Shown piece after piece: positions 34,408 through 44,290 of a DNA stretch of 64,000 nt. Position 1 is the stretch's first letter; each line of letters begins with the position of its first letter. The stretch spans positions 3,321,001 to 3,385,000 of the forward strand of contig JBBBDQ010001028.1 in assembly GCA_037127315.1 (NCBI GenBank). Reading direction: 5' to 3'. The stretch comes from Ascarosepion bandense. Lineage: Eukaryota; Mollusca; Cephalopoda; Sepiida; Sepiidae. The position numbers and the translations under genes are program-made. The notes under the pieces were generated by a model that was not told the origin of the DNA, did not search any database, and worked only from the letters and a program-made list of their open reading frames with translations.

Positions 34408-34454
34408 AAATACTAGTATTCATAAAAAATAATGTTCAAACAAATAAATTTAAG
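34408..34454. repeat. Repeat F copy 2
   Basis: ACTAGTATTCAT, AAAAATAATGTTCAAACAAAT-like sequence and AAATTTAAGTA, running directly into (TA)n and the SINE-H copy. Confidence 0.6.

Positions 34455-34482
<28 letters not shown>
34455..34482. repeat. (TA)n at the 3' end of SINE-H copy 2
   Basis: Alternating TA between repeat F and the hammerhead end of SINE-H. Confidence 0.93.
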
Positions 34483-34485
<3 letters not shown>

Positions 34486-34537
34486 ATCCACAGACAGATC
34501 TGTTTCGCTGTATCACAGCTCATCAGTACGGTTAGAC
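34483..34537 (-). ncRNA. Hammerhead ribozyme (type I), intact core
   Basis: Minus strand, 55 nt. In order: GTC, TAA, CCGTA (stem I 5' side), CTGATGA (conserved core), GCTGTGATACAGC (stem II, 5 bp with a 3-nt loop), GAAA (conserved core), CAG-AT-CTG with A-U closure (short stem III), GTC cleavage triplet, then TGTGG, AT, GAC (stem I 3' side and outer clamp). Every universally conserved nucleotide of the hammerhead core is present. Stem III is very short, as in hammerheads of Penelope-like elements and other animal retroelements, which usually cut best as dimers. Predicted cleavage is after the C at about 34493. Confidence 0.85.
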
Positions 34538-34720
34538 ATCCGATTGCTTTTACACAGAATTGAAACCCGAGCGAATTGGCGTCAGTCGGCGATTCTATCT
34601 CTGAGTTATGGGGGCTCGGTAAAAGGAGGCAGACTTTTTGGCGTCTGATGTATCATATACCAGTAGTTAGAGTGCTCTAATTCATTACTCAATGAGCGAT
34701 GCGTAAATACCTGGTTTCTA
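34483..34720 (-). mobile_element. SINE-H copy 2: tRNA-like SINE with intact hammerhead
   Basis: Minus strand: a weak A box (CCCATAACTCAGAGATAGAA near 34612-34593), the shared GACTGACGCCAATTCGCTCG block near 34590-34570, B-box-like GGGTTTCAATTCTG, and the hammerhead at 34537-34483. The tRNA-like part has drifted more than in copies 1 and 3, but the ribozyme part is the best preserved of the three. The upstream limit near 34720 is an estimate. Confidence 0.7.
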
Positions 34721-35488
34721 AATTATATATATATATTATCCTACGTTTATAGTATGACTCGCAGTTTCATGTACTATGCATATTATGAAATGACTGTTTC
34801 TAGATTCGAATTTTCATTTTTATTTTTAGTTCTAGCATTGTCTAAGATAGTTATAGATTATTAATCTGGCGTGTCATTTTTTTAATTGATTGAATATAAA
34901 ATTTATATTGAAACTTAAACATGAAACTGGAAATCAAAATCAGGGAAGTAAAAAATACAATTAAATAAAAAAGTTAAGGGCTTATTATTTCAAGGTAGAC
35001 CACTTGTGTTTATTTTTGTTTTCTGCAAACGAAGGCACTGAAAAATAAAAACTAAATTTATATATATATTAAGCACTAAGGGAAAATAATAATAATCTAT
35101 GAATAATGTATAAGAAATAAATGAATAAATAAATAAATATAAAGAAAAAAGTAAAAGATAAGTCTAAATATTTAAGTAAATATTCATTTCAATGTTTGTA
35201 TGGGCTCAACAATTTACTTGTTTTGCTAAATAAATTAGGGATATTTAGGTGTTTTAAGATGACAATTTTTTATCTGAAAACCATAAGTTAGCTCAATTTC
35301 GATTTTATTATAAGATTTGATTTTCGCTATGACTTCCCTGTGTGATGTACCTGCGTGTGTCAATAAATCGATAAACCAGAGATTTATACAAGGTATATTG
35401 ATAGCATTTGGTTTGATGAAAAAGTAGTATTTTTTTAAAATAACTCAACGCTAAAATTTGCCTATGATCTCATGAACAATATGGGCAA

Positions 35489-35489
<1 letters not shown>
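34721..35489. other. No recognisable feature
   Basis: AT-rich DNA with short A-rich tracts. Confidence 0.45.

Positions 35490-35549
<60 letters not shown>
35490..35549. repeat. (TG)n microsatellite
   Basis: About 28 TG units. The frame 35492-35689 through it is spurious. Confidence 0.97.
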
Positions 35550-35552
<3 letters not shown>

Positions 35553-35985
35553 CTAGTTCTAGTCGAGTGAAGATCATGGGAACGAGAAACTTGAACAGCG
35601 ACTGGAGCTGTCCTTCGTTGAGTTTCGAAGCTCTAAGTTTATTTTGTTTTCTGTTGCTGGTGGTTAGGCATTTTAATTTTGCTGCGTAAGGAGGCTTTTT
35701 TTTTTCTTTTCATTTTTTGGTTAGGATTTTTTCATGTTTTATAACTTTTAACAATTTTTCTGTTGGTCACACCATAATTGTTGGATTTTTAGTAGTATAT
35801 ACATATACATAAGTGTGTGTGTATATGTGTGCTTGTGCCTGTTTTTGTTTGCGCACATATTAAAGATATCGTTTGTATTTCAAGTTACCGCCTCCTCTAC
35901 TGAATGGTATTTTATTTAATGTGGATTTTTATTTTCTGTAATAACAGATTCTAGGTTTTATTATGCATTTTTAGCATTGAATGCT
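35550..35985. other. No recognisable feature
   Basis: T-rich unassigned DNA. Confidence 0.45.
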
Positions 35986-35990
35986 GTAGG

Positions 35991-36038
<48 letters not shown>

Positions 36039-36072
36039 CATACATACATACATACATACATACATACATACA
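35986..36072. repeat. (GATA)n-(CATA)n compound microsatellite
   Basis: GATA to about 36038, switching cleanly to CATA to 36072. Confidence 0.97.
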
Positions 36073-36082
36073 TTTTACTTGT

Positions 36083-36180
36083 TCGAACATTATCTTTAAT
36101 AATTTCAAACAAATAAATTAAAATATGTAGGTTGTTAATCCATTTCGTGAATCTCCGGAACATGCTCTAACATTTCGCAA
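36083..36180. repeat. Repeat F copy 3
   Basis: CGAACATTATCTTTAATAAT, TTCAAACAAATAAATTAAAA and TATGTAGG, then AATCCATTTCGTGAATCT, CCGGAACA and CTCTAACATT. The second half aligns with AACCATTTCATTAATCTTCG and CCGTAACATTG of the 57.9-kb copy, which extends the family to about 100 nt. Confidence 0.65.
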
Positions 36181-36185
36181 AATGT

Positions 36186-36216
<31 letters not shown>

Positions 36217-36248
36217 GAGAGAGAGAGAGAAAGAGAGAGAAAGAGAAG
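36186..36248. repeat. (CA)n-(TA)n-(GA)n compound microsatellite
   Basis: Three short simple repeats in a row. Confidence 0.93.
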
Positions 36249-36905
36249 ATCAATTAATCAGCGATCCTAAGTTAGTCTAGAAGCTTTAGTTCCAGAAGCA
36301 TTAATATCACAAATGTCATATATTAAATTCAATGAATTTAATATTTTAGAACTATTAAAACTATGCCACATTTTTCTCTTTTTTACATTTTTCGATTATT
36401 TTAAACAGTAATGTAAAAAAACAAAATTAACAGAATGTAAGTGATCTTGTCCTTCGATTCGATAATACGAATACAACAGACACCTTAAGATAAGTACATG
36501 TGTCTGACTAAAAAAGCTTATTAAATGTAACTCTTCCTTTTTTTTTTCATAACTGTTTTTATGTTAACATGTTACTTGTCACTGCGATTAATGCCAAATG
36601 TGTCTCGTATGAAACCCAACAGCATACTATCTCTTTTATTATTTTACAGCCGAGCCCTTTCGCTAATAATTAGCTGACAAGGGACAAGTCTTTGTTTCAA
36701 ATAAAAAAGAATCCGAAAAATTATTTTTTATTCAATAAATTATTATTCAATAGCATATGGTTATTGATCAAGGCGTTCCGTAACAGCACGTGTAGCTCTT
36801 CAGGTATTGGGAGCCTACTCTCAACATGTAAAATTTTCTTGTTGGAATTGGATTCAGAAATTAGTTTTTTAAGAAATTTTTACTTTTAAACTTTGGATTA
36901 AATTA
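36249..36905. other. No recognisable feature
   Basis: AT-rich DNA. The plus frame 36692-36889 shows no domain. Confidence 0.45.
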
Positions 36906-36909
36906 ATTT

Positions 36910-38657
36910 ATTTTTAAACGTATCACTCCGAACAAGGCGGTAACGCCACTGATGTGCAGAGGACTACATCATGGTAAATAAATTAGATAGGAGGAGAGTA
37001 AAGAGAAAGATGAACCAGTTAAGGAAGGGAATACAGGTGTGATTACAGTTGCAAAGCCGAAGAGAAAGGAGATGATATACAGGGTGGTGTAGAAAGAACG
37101 AGAGTGAAGTGGTTAAGAGATGAGTATTGACATTGCATTTCTGGAGGCTGTAGCTGTCAGGAAAGTAAGAATATGGAAGCAAGTCCCACAGTCGGAAAGT
37201 ACGAGAAAAGAAGCTGCAGGAGAAGAATTGTCGTCTGCATTTGGTTGATCTAACTGTGACTGCGTGAGACCCAGTTGTCATTCTGCTTGCACCAGTAAAC
37301 ACCAGAAGCCATGAAAGTATTTATAAAACAGACAGAAGGAAGCCACATCCCGTCGGTGGGGAAATGGCTGGAGTCGAGCCACAAAGTCGGTACCTATCAC
37401 ATTAATGATTCTCCTTTGGAGCCTGTCAAGAACACTGAGATGAACAGCAGGAGCGCCTGACCATATATGACCGCAGTACTCCATGCACGAACGAATCGTT
37501 GATTTGTATATATGCCGGATGGATTCAGGCGGAAAAAACATCCTGTCTCGACACAGTGGATTTAGCTATTGACTCAATGTAATGGTTCTACTTGAGATCG
37601 AAGAGAGGGTAAGGCCGAGGAGGCGCAGTGTATTGCTCTCAAGGAAACTCGCTTAGTCCATCTTTATGGAAGGCAGGAGAGGTTGCCTGTGATGATTGAT
37701 AGACAGCAGCTTGGTCTTAGATGTATGGAAATTTACAAGCCACTTCTTACTCCAATCCACCACAGAATTTAGATCCCTCTCAAGATCAGCAGCGAGGTTA
37801 TGTTTGTCCGCCACCCCAGATTTCTTACTGATGCGGGAGTAAATTGTGGTGTCATCTGCGTAGATGTCTACTTGGCACTTGATCACGTCTGGGAGATCAT
37901 ATATGAAAATAAGGAAGAGCGTCGAGTCTAGGATAGAGCTCTGAGGGACACCAGCGTTTGTACAGTCGGATGTGGAAGCATGCCCATTCAAGACGACTTT
38001 CATTATGCGGTTATATAGAAAAAAATGGATCAGATCAAGCCAGCGTCCAGTAATACTGTAACCCCGTAGCTTGCATAGAAGGCCAACGTGCCAAACCCTG
38101 TCAAAAGCCTTGGCGATGTCTAGAGCAACAGCGCGAGCCTCGCCGGACTTCTCAAGAGCCTGGAACATGTACTCTGTGATGGTCGTTAGCATGTCGGCCG
38201 TGGACCTGGCGAATCGGAAGCCATAGTTTTATGGACAGTAAGATGTTGAACTATTTCAGCATTATTAATGTCCTCGAACACTTTCCCGAAAATTGGTAGA
38301 AGGCTGATAGGGCGATAGTTGGATGGGTCCGAGGGTTCACCCGAGTTCTTATACAGGAACGACAGAACATGACTTCCAGCATGCAGGAAAATAGGAAGCA
38401 GAAAGGCAGTAATTATAGAGTTTAGAGAGGACCTCAAATTCATTGATTAATGGATGGATAGAGGATTTGCTGTTTTTCGGCATCCGTTTGCATGAACGCC
38501 AATAGTCCTTGGAGCTGATCTTGCGGTCAGCTATGCGCTGTCTCATTCTCTCAGCAAACATCCGCTTGGCGTCATTCAGGATCCTTTTGCACTCATTACG
38601 AACAGAAGTGAATAGGCGCCTATTGTGGCCAGATGCATATTTTAATTTAATTTTCAA
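36910..38657 (-). mobile_element. LINE-J copy, longest, RT to 3' end
   Basis: Longest LINE-J copy. On the minus strand 38657-38349 reads a pre-RT segment with KISSKDYWRSCKRMPK. The 38443-38186 frame gives SNYRPISLLPIFGKVFE, the conserved NYRPISLLP motif of LINE RT fingers. The 38192-37653 frame gives EARAVALDIAKAFDRVWH (motif A), GVPQSSILDSTLFLIFIYDL (motif B region, Gly replaced in QGS) and YADDTTIYS (motif C, intact YADD). Then KSTIRSCMEYCGHIWSG and VASFCLFYKYFHGF at 37541-37278, and FFSRTFRLWDLLPYSYFP near 37210. The tail ends at about 36915. Frameshifts separate the pieces. No endonuclease domain remains. Confidence 0.9.
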
Positions 38658-38842
38658 TATTGAAAACTAAAACTAATTCTTAAGTTACCAGGTCTTAAAA
38701 CTAGAATCTCTAAACATATCAAAATGTCTCTTTTCTATATATCAGGCTCATTTACAAGGACTGGAAATATTTAATAATATTAATTATTATTTTCAAATAT
38801 ATGAACTTTTTTAAAGAAATAGACTGTTGTAATTTATAAAAT

Positions 38843-38892
<50 letters not shown>

Positions 38893-39780
38893 GAGATAAG
38901 CAAGTCATTCATTAATTTAGCGAATTATGAAAAATCCTTTCACTAAAAGACACTAGGATATTTAACACACTGGCAAAGAAGGACATCAAGGAAAATTATA
39001 TAAAACTTATTTAGAAAATCTAACGATAAATGTGCAGCAATAATTAAATTCACTAAGACACACAAAAAAAACAAAAGCAAAAGTGAGATAAGGATTTATG
39101 ATTTTTACGCTTTAAAGTATCTTCCGGAATATGAACTGAGAAAAATGAAAATATTTAAATCATCCCCGATTTGCTGATGCAGTTTTTATAATATCAAAAT
39201 TATTTATAAATGATGTGAATATGGAAAGGTGACAAGGATGGTTTCAAAATTAAATAAAATTAACGTGTAGTAGAGGCATACATTTACTTATATCAGGTGA
39301 TAACGTAAGACCATAAAACTGTAATCTAATGACATCTAAAGATTAGCTGGAAGGTGCTTTATAAAAATAGAGATATAATGAGAATCACATTGCCGATATG
39401 CTTAACAGGCAAAATGTGTTATTATTAGTTCTGATCTACATGCGTGAAACGGAAATTAACAAAATCGCTTGGAAACAAACTAAGTAACAAATAAAGATCA
39501 GTGGAAAGAGAAATACTAGGGATAACACAAAGAAACAGAAAGTGGACAACATGGGATTATAAAATAGACGAAGGTATTATATATATAAGTGATTAAATAA
39601 CAAAAATAGAGGTGTATTAGATATATAACATAAAGAAAAGACTGGTGAAACAAATATTCGGTGCAAAATGGAAAACAAACACTGCAACAAGCAACGTCGT
39701 ATATAGATGGGCTTTGAAATAATATGTACTGTAAGCATGAATGTTCAAGTTACGTAATAAATAATACTACAAAATCTCAA
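38658..39780. other. Unassigned, with (TA)n at 38850-38889
   Basis: A (TA)n array of about 40 nt. The remainder is AT-rich without recognisable coding. Confidence 0.5.
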
Positions 39781-39784
39781 ATTG

Positions 39785-39872
39785 AAGAGCAGAGTTCAAA
39801 ATCCAGTCGGTTTCATTCGCATACACTTACGCGCTAATACCATTTGGAAAGATATGATGATACTTCTCCATG
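39785..39872 (+). mobile_element. SINE-C copy 2, partial and diverged
   Basis: AGAGTTCAAAATCCAGTCGG, TTCATTCGCATACACTTACG and CTAATACCATTTGGAAAGAT parallels GAGTTCGAATTCCAATTGAA, GTAGCATTCACTTACACAC and AAATACCTTTAGGAATGAT of the 51-kb copy. Only the B-box end and adjacent body are present. Confidence 0.55.
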
Positions 39873-39942
39873 CTATAATTCAATTACTATGACTAATATC
39901 AATAAACCATGATTGTCTCTCCAAAATACTTACAATCTAACA

Positions 39943-40111
39943 CACACACACACACACATACACACACACACACACATACACACACACACACATGTATATA
40001 TATAGATATACTTATTCTCTCTATTTCTATCTATAATAAAATAAAGAACAAATAGGAAACGTGTATCAATCTAAAATGTTTCACATTTATTTGATCCCTA
40101 TCTTATCTATT

Positions 40112-40146
<35 letters not shown>
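39943..40146. repeat. (CA)n at 39943-39993 and (TA)n at 40116-40146
   Basis: Two simple repeats separated by about 120 nt of unassigned AT-rich DNA. Confidence 0.93.
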
Positions 40147-40149
<3 letters not shown>

Positions 40150-40538
40150 TTCTGTTCAAACTTCCACATTAGCATGCAAAAATCTTATTACGCCTCACAC
40201 ATCTATGCTATGTACAGTTTTATGGCGCCAGACATCTTTGTCGTGACATCAAATACGCATGCGCTCAATATTAAGCTTGTTCTGGCTATTACAAAAAGTA
40301 TTGCATACCTAGATTGCTTATCTCAAGCTTACTGTTTAAAAATTTCCTCGTATACACGAACACACATACATGCGTGCGTACGTGTGTGTGTGACTACGTG
40401 TGCTTGTGCGTGTACTTGTGGCGTGTAAAATTGAATTATAAAAAAGCATACTTACATTTATTTATTTTATTTTTCTTCGAGTTTTGTTTATTAAAAATAT
40501 TCTCAAGAAAAGAGGCAATGGCTAATAAACATTTAAAA
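40147..40538. other. No recognisable feature
   Basis: Unassigned, with a GT/CG-rich run at 40365-40425 that opens two overlapping spurious frames. Confidence 0.45.
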
Positions 40539-40540
40539 TA

Positions 40541-41165
40541 TAGAGGGTAGACAAAATAATGGAGACACGTTGAAATTTCAATCATATTTCTTTCAATATA
40601 AGGTAGAATCATTTAGCAGTAATTACATATTGAATTCTACGTGAAATCGACTCGTACACAGTTTGAATTGTTTCCAGGTTAATTTTTATCCATTATACAT
40701 CTAAAACAATCTCCAGTTCTCTCAGGATTGATGGTGACGGATATCGACTCGTCATTTGTTTTTTAAAATTAGTTATAAATGTTTAATGATGGTGAGATTT
40801 GGAAACTGAAATGGCCAGATAAGATGTTCTACTTCACTAGAATGCTCCTCGTGCCATTTAGCTACACATTTAGCCAGTATTAATTTGTGCATTATCATCT
40901 TGAAAGATAGAATTTTCATCTGAAAATAATTCTTGAACGATAGGATAAGGATGATTAGTTAAAATTCTAAAATAGTCCTGAGTGTTGATTTGAATAATCT
41001 TATTTAAATAATATCTGTAAAAGACAACAATTTTATCAATAAAATAATTTGCTACTAATATTAAATCAACAAACGTAAAACTAACAAGCTTTAGACAGTT
41101 TAATCAAATTTCGAGATTATGCTATTATGAGACAAGGTGTTTTATTATACTGTCTACCTCCTGTA
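40541..41165 (-). mobile_element. Tc1-like transposon, internally deleted, with inverted termini
   Basis: Both ends are visible. The left terminus GAGGGTAGACAAAATAATGG then AGACACGTTG pairs with the right terminus, whose reverse complement is CAGGAGGTAGACAGTATAAT then AAAACACCTTG. TA dinucleotides lie outside both ends, as Tc1/mariner insertion predicts. Inside, the minus strand at about 40925-40600 encodes a broken transposase end: SIFQDDNAQINTG (the catalytic 'FQDDNAPIHT' block), FQFPNLTIIKHL ('QSPDLNIIEPLW', with the catalytic Glu changed to Lys), SRYPSPSILRELEIVLD and INLETIQTVYESISRRIQYV, the known C-terminal wording of Tc1 transposases. Stops, frameshifts and the lost Glu show it is inactive. 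The 625-bp size means more than half of the element is deleted. Confidence 0.87.
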
Positions 41166-41489
41166 TATATAGTTTTGTTTACTAGTAAAGCAAGTTTTTA
41201 ATTGGACTTTCTGAGGTGGTTTTACAGGGTATTTATGTATTTTTGACAGTTTTAGTAATGTTTAGAGATTCTCTATCTAAACTCACCAGAATCTTGTTTC
41301 CCGTATACTTTAATTTTTTTAATTATGAATGTACAATATGCGATGAGTTGATTGTATCTAGAAAAGGACTTAAAAATTTAGCTCTTTCTTTTCCTAGACT
41401 ATAAAGGTGTTGTGCACGATAGGTCTATTTGGTGTGTTGACATTATGTATTTTGGTTAATCCGTGGAATGAATAATAATAAATAACCAA
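41166..41489. other. No recognisable feature
   Basis: The frame 41216-41404 has no domain. Confidence 0.45.
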
Positions 41490-41608
41490 TGCACAATGTT
41501 ATGTGGAACAAGGCTTAACATTCGAAACACCCAGTGAGGATCGAAATCACTAATACTGTTGCACTTGTTCTAGCGAGGCAAGCTTGATAACCATTACACC
41601 CAAATATT
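41490..41608 (-). mobile_element. SINE-B copy 2 (tRNA-derived)
   Basis: Minus strand: GGGTGTAATGGTTATCAAGC, TTGCCTCGCTAG (A-box region), GTGATTTCGATCCTCACTGG (B box) and GTGTTTCGAATGTTAAGCC, then TTGTTCCACAT. The tRNA-like spacing and tail match the copies at 52.94 and 54.41 kb. Confidence 0.65.
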
Positions 41609-41951
41609 CATCATAAGCCACTTTTTTGTGTCACCAATATTCATAAAACCATTACTTAATAAATGTCAGATCCCCAAATTTGCAAATGATATTATCTAAT
41701 ATTAAACATTAACTTTCAGTATTCATCGTATATATCATACGTTCGGTATTTGTTAGTCTACTCAGTTTTGAATGCACATTTAAATCTTGTTAATATTTCA
41801 AGAATTAAACACACACTCACTCACTGATACAAAAAAAACAATAGTGTACACACATGACACCCACAAACATCAATATATTCTTACCAACGCCAAGAAATGA
41901 ACACATGAACACATGACTAATACCCAAACAATGAGTGCAAACTAACATAGG

Positions 41952-41956
<5 letters not shown>

Positions 41957-42019
<63 letters not shown>
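41957..42019. repeat. (TA)n microsatellite
   Basis: About 31 TA units. The Ile-Tyr frames crossing it are spurious. Confidence 0.97.
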
Positions 42020-42022
<3 letters not shown>

Positions 42023-42057
42023 TGTGTATCTGAGTGTATGTCTGTGTAGCATTTAGA

Positions 42058-42166
42058 CGTGATGTAATATTTAGCAAGCTTGCTTTGATAGGTTAAATAA
42101 CACTGAAAATTGATTTTGATACTCACCATGTGCTCCATACTTTCTATCTTGTGTCACGTGTAAGTT
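42058..42166 (+). mobile_element. SINE-B copy 3
   Basis: GTAATATTTAGCAAGCTTGC (A-box region), GATTTTGATACTCACCATGT (B-box region), GCTCCATACTTTCTATCTTG and TGTCACG. The end matches GCCCCATACTTTCGGCATTG, TGCCACAT of the 52.9-kb copy. Confidence 0.6.
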
Positions 42167-42181
42167 ACGTATAGTAAATCG

Positions 42182-42182
<1 letters not shown>

Positions 42183-42234
<52 letters not shown>
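42183..42234. repeat. (TA)n microsatellite just downstream of SINE-B copy 3
   Basis: About 26 TA units starting 17 nt after the recognisable SINE-B end. Confidence 0.96.
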
Positions 42235-42238
<4 letters not shown>

Positions 42239-42884
42239 TTTGTAGATAGAGATTCGAGATTAAGCTTCTTGATGTCAAGATGTGACGACAAATTCGCATA
42301 GCGTATTCTTCCTTTGGTTATATTCAGTGACAGTCAAAAGCTGGATAAATGACACTCAACGCTTCATTCGACAATAACCAATAGGGTGGCTATTTAGGAG
42401 TGTATTTCATTCTGAGCCTAATACTTCTCCTGATGTCATAGATTTGTCTAGCTCTCTGATTTACGAACTTCTATTCGCTTAATTAGCTGCAGTTTCGAAA
42501 GCCAAAATAATTATTACTCCATCTTCAAGCAGCGTTCAAAAACCAAAATAATTAGTTCGCGTCTCCCGCAAGGCAACTTAGTCGGACGTTCAATCGCCTT
42601 CTACATTTCTTAGATTTATTTATTTATTACGATCTGATCGAATGGCTTAAATGGAAAGAGAAGGGCGTTTGTGTTCTCAATATATTTGATTTTCAGTAAG
42701 AATATATTTGGCTGAAAACTATTTTATTTCACAAAATATGAACTAATGACTTATTCAAGCAATCTTAAAAGCTATATATGTCCGAAATATCCAAAATACG
42801 AAGTTTCTTCTTCATCTAGTACATTTTTTGCTGTATTTACAGCTAGCAAAATGATTATCTGCACGAAGTTGCAATCAATGAGCC
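42235..42884. other. No recognisable feature
   Basis: Unassigned DNA. A phrase resembling CAAAATAATTA recurs at 42502 and 42544. Confidence 0.4.
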
Positions 42885-43195
42885 TAGTTCAAATTCCAAC
42901 CACATCTGTTGTATTCGTTTTTGCGTAATACACTTTAGAAAGTCATGAATCCATCTCTTTTCCTTCACTCCAAGCTAAAGAGCCTTGTGATACTCTGCAA
43001 TGAATAGAAGTGTAGCAGGGTCTCTAGCTTTAGGTAGCTGTCTAAAAGAAAGGCGTCTCTGACCTCCAAACTGTGAAGGAAGCAACAGAAAACAACTTCA
43101 CGGTCTTTCACATTAAATCATGAAATTTCAGAGACAATAAAGAAAGAAATTGGTGGAAAGACATGATCATCTACGTCCTGAAAGTATATGGCATT
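42885..43195 (+). mobile_element. SINE-C copy 3, with LINE-R-like tail
   Basis: AGTTCAAATTCCAACCACAT (B-box region), then ATCCATCTCTTTTCCTTCAC and TCCAAGCTAAAG match the body of the 51-kb copy (ATCCATCTCTTCTGCCTCCA, GCTTTGGG). The far end, GACATGATCATCTACGTCCT then GAAAGTATATGGCA (43152-43190), aligns with the 3' end of LINE-R at 63.7 kb. The element is longer here than the other copies and may include a LINE tail. Confidence 0.55.
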
Positions 43196-43755
43196 TTAAA
43201 AGTATTTTCAATTACTATTGTTATAAGATCTTTGGCATAACTTTCGTTTTTGATTGCATAAACCGGATAAGAAATACAGTTGGTTATTAAAACGTCACGG
43301 AATTAAAGAAAGTCCATATTGATTCAACAGAAATCTTACCAGTCAGTCTCGAAAATAAAAATTTGAAATTGCATGAAACAATGACCATTGTATCAAATGG
43401 GATACTCAAACTACACAAATCACTACAAAAACATCGCGATTTCATTTCTAACCAAAGTCAGTACGAAAGAAATGATTTAAAAAGTTCTTCGAGATGCAAC
43501 GGGAAATAGAAATGTCAATTTGAATAATTCTGCGATTGATTGAATTCATTCTCCCTATTTGGGTATATTTTGCATAGCATTGCGTTTACTTTGATTTATT
43601 CTTTGGGTGTCTAAGGTGTAAAGAATTATAAGCTAACCAGAAGAATTAACGCAATGTTTTATATATAGATATAAAGAATACAAGCGGAAAAATATATTTT
43701 CTTTTTTTTTTAAGAATACTGTTCTTTTTCCTCAGATCATAACTGATTTTTTGCA

Positions 43756-43757
<2 letters not shown>
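43196..43757. other. No recognisable feature
   Basis: AT-rich unassigned DNA. Confidence 0.45.

Positions 43758-43811
<54 letters not shown>
43758..43811. repeat. (TA)n microsatellite
   Basis: About 27 TA units ending at a hammerhead-like sequence. Confidence 0.96.
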
Positions 43812-43813
<2 letters not shown>

Positions 43814-43858
43814 ATACATTTCGGCTTGTTGTCGTGTTAATCTGAGGACACTGCAGAT
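43812..43858 (-). other. Degenerate hammerhead-like sequence abutting (TA)n
   Basis: Minus strand: GTGTCCTCAGATTAACACGA, CAACAAGC, CGAAATGTATCGGA and then TATATA. It has CGAAA followed by a very short stem III, a TATC triplet and a TCC/GGA stem I. The CTGATGA box is represented only by a two-mismatch CAGATTA, and stem II is not convincing. It may be the decayed 3' end of a Penelope-like element. Confidence 0.25.
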
Positions 43859-44020
43859 GATTCAGAAAGAGTTTGATGAGTATAATGGTGATTACGAAGC
43901 GATAGCAATATGATGCCTCTATTTATGTTCTCACAGGGCTTCAGGCTCAACACAGACGCAAACAAAAAGTGCCTTGAGGAGGCAGTGCTCGGTCAAAAAG
44001 TTAGCTGCTGAAAGACACAA
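43859..44020. other. Unassigned, moderate GC
   Basis: Higher-complexity DNA between two TA arrays, which might be the body of the element ending at 43812. No domain recognised. Confidence 0.35.
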
Positions 44021-44021
44021 T

Positions 44022-44044
44022 CTATCTATCTATCTATCTATCTA

Positions 44045-44078
<34 letters not shown>
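44022..44078. repeat. (TATC)n-(TA)n compound microsatellite
   Basis: TATC to about 44048 followed by TA, ending at a PLE 3' UTR copy. Confidence 0.96.
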
Positions 44079-44080
<2 letters not shown>

Positions 44081-44084
44081 AAAA

Positions 44085-44290
44085 AATGCAAGAAGCCGTG
44101 AACGTTTTGTTTAAAGTGTAGATTTATTGTTGTTATTATTATTAATGTTTTTTGTTATTATTATTAATGTTTTTATTGTTATTATTATTAATATATTTTG
44201 CTTTTTGTGTGATTTATTAAGTGTGCATAGTGATATTTGTGTTGCTAAACGTGTTTTGAGTCTAAAATTGACTTTTCCAGGTGAATAAAC
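44085..44290 (-). mobile_element. Penelope-like element 3' UTR copy
   Basis: GCAAGAAGCCGTGAACGTTT, TGTTTAAAGTGTAGATTTAT, then GATTTATTAAGTGTGCATAG, TGATATTTGTGTTGCTAAAC and GTGTTTTGAGTCTAAA parallels 30250-30385, the 3' UTR of PLE 1. This copy has an expanded (TTATTA)n tract. Both start directly after (TA)n. No coding part is left. Confidence 0.65.
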
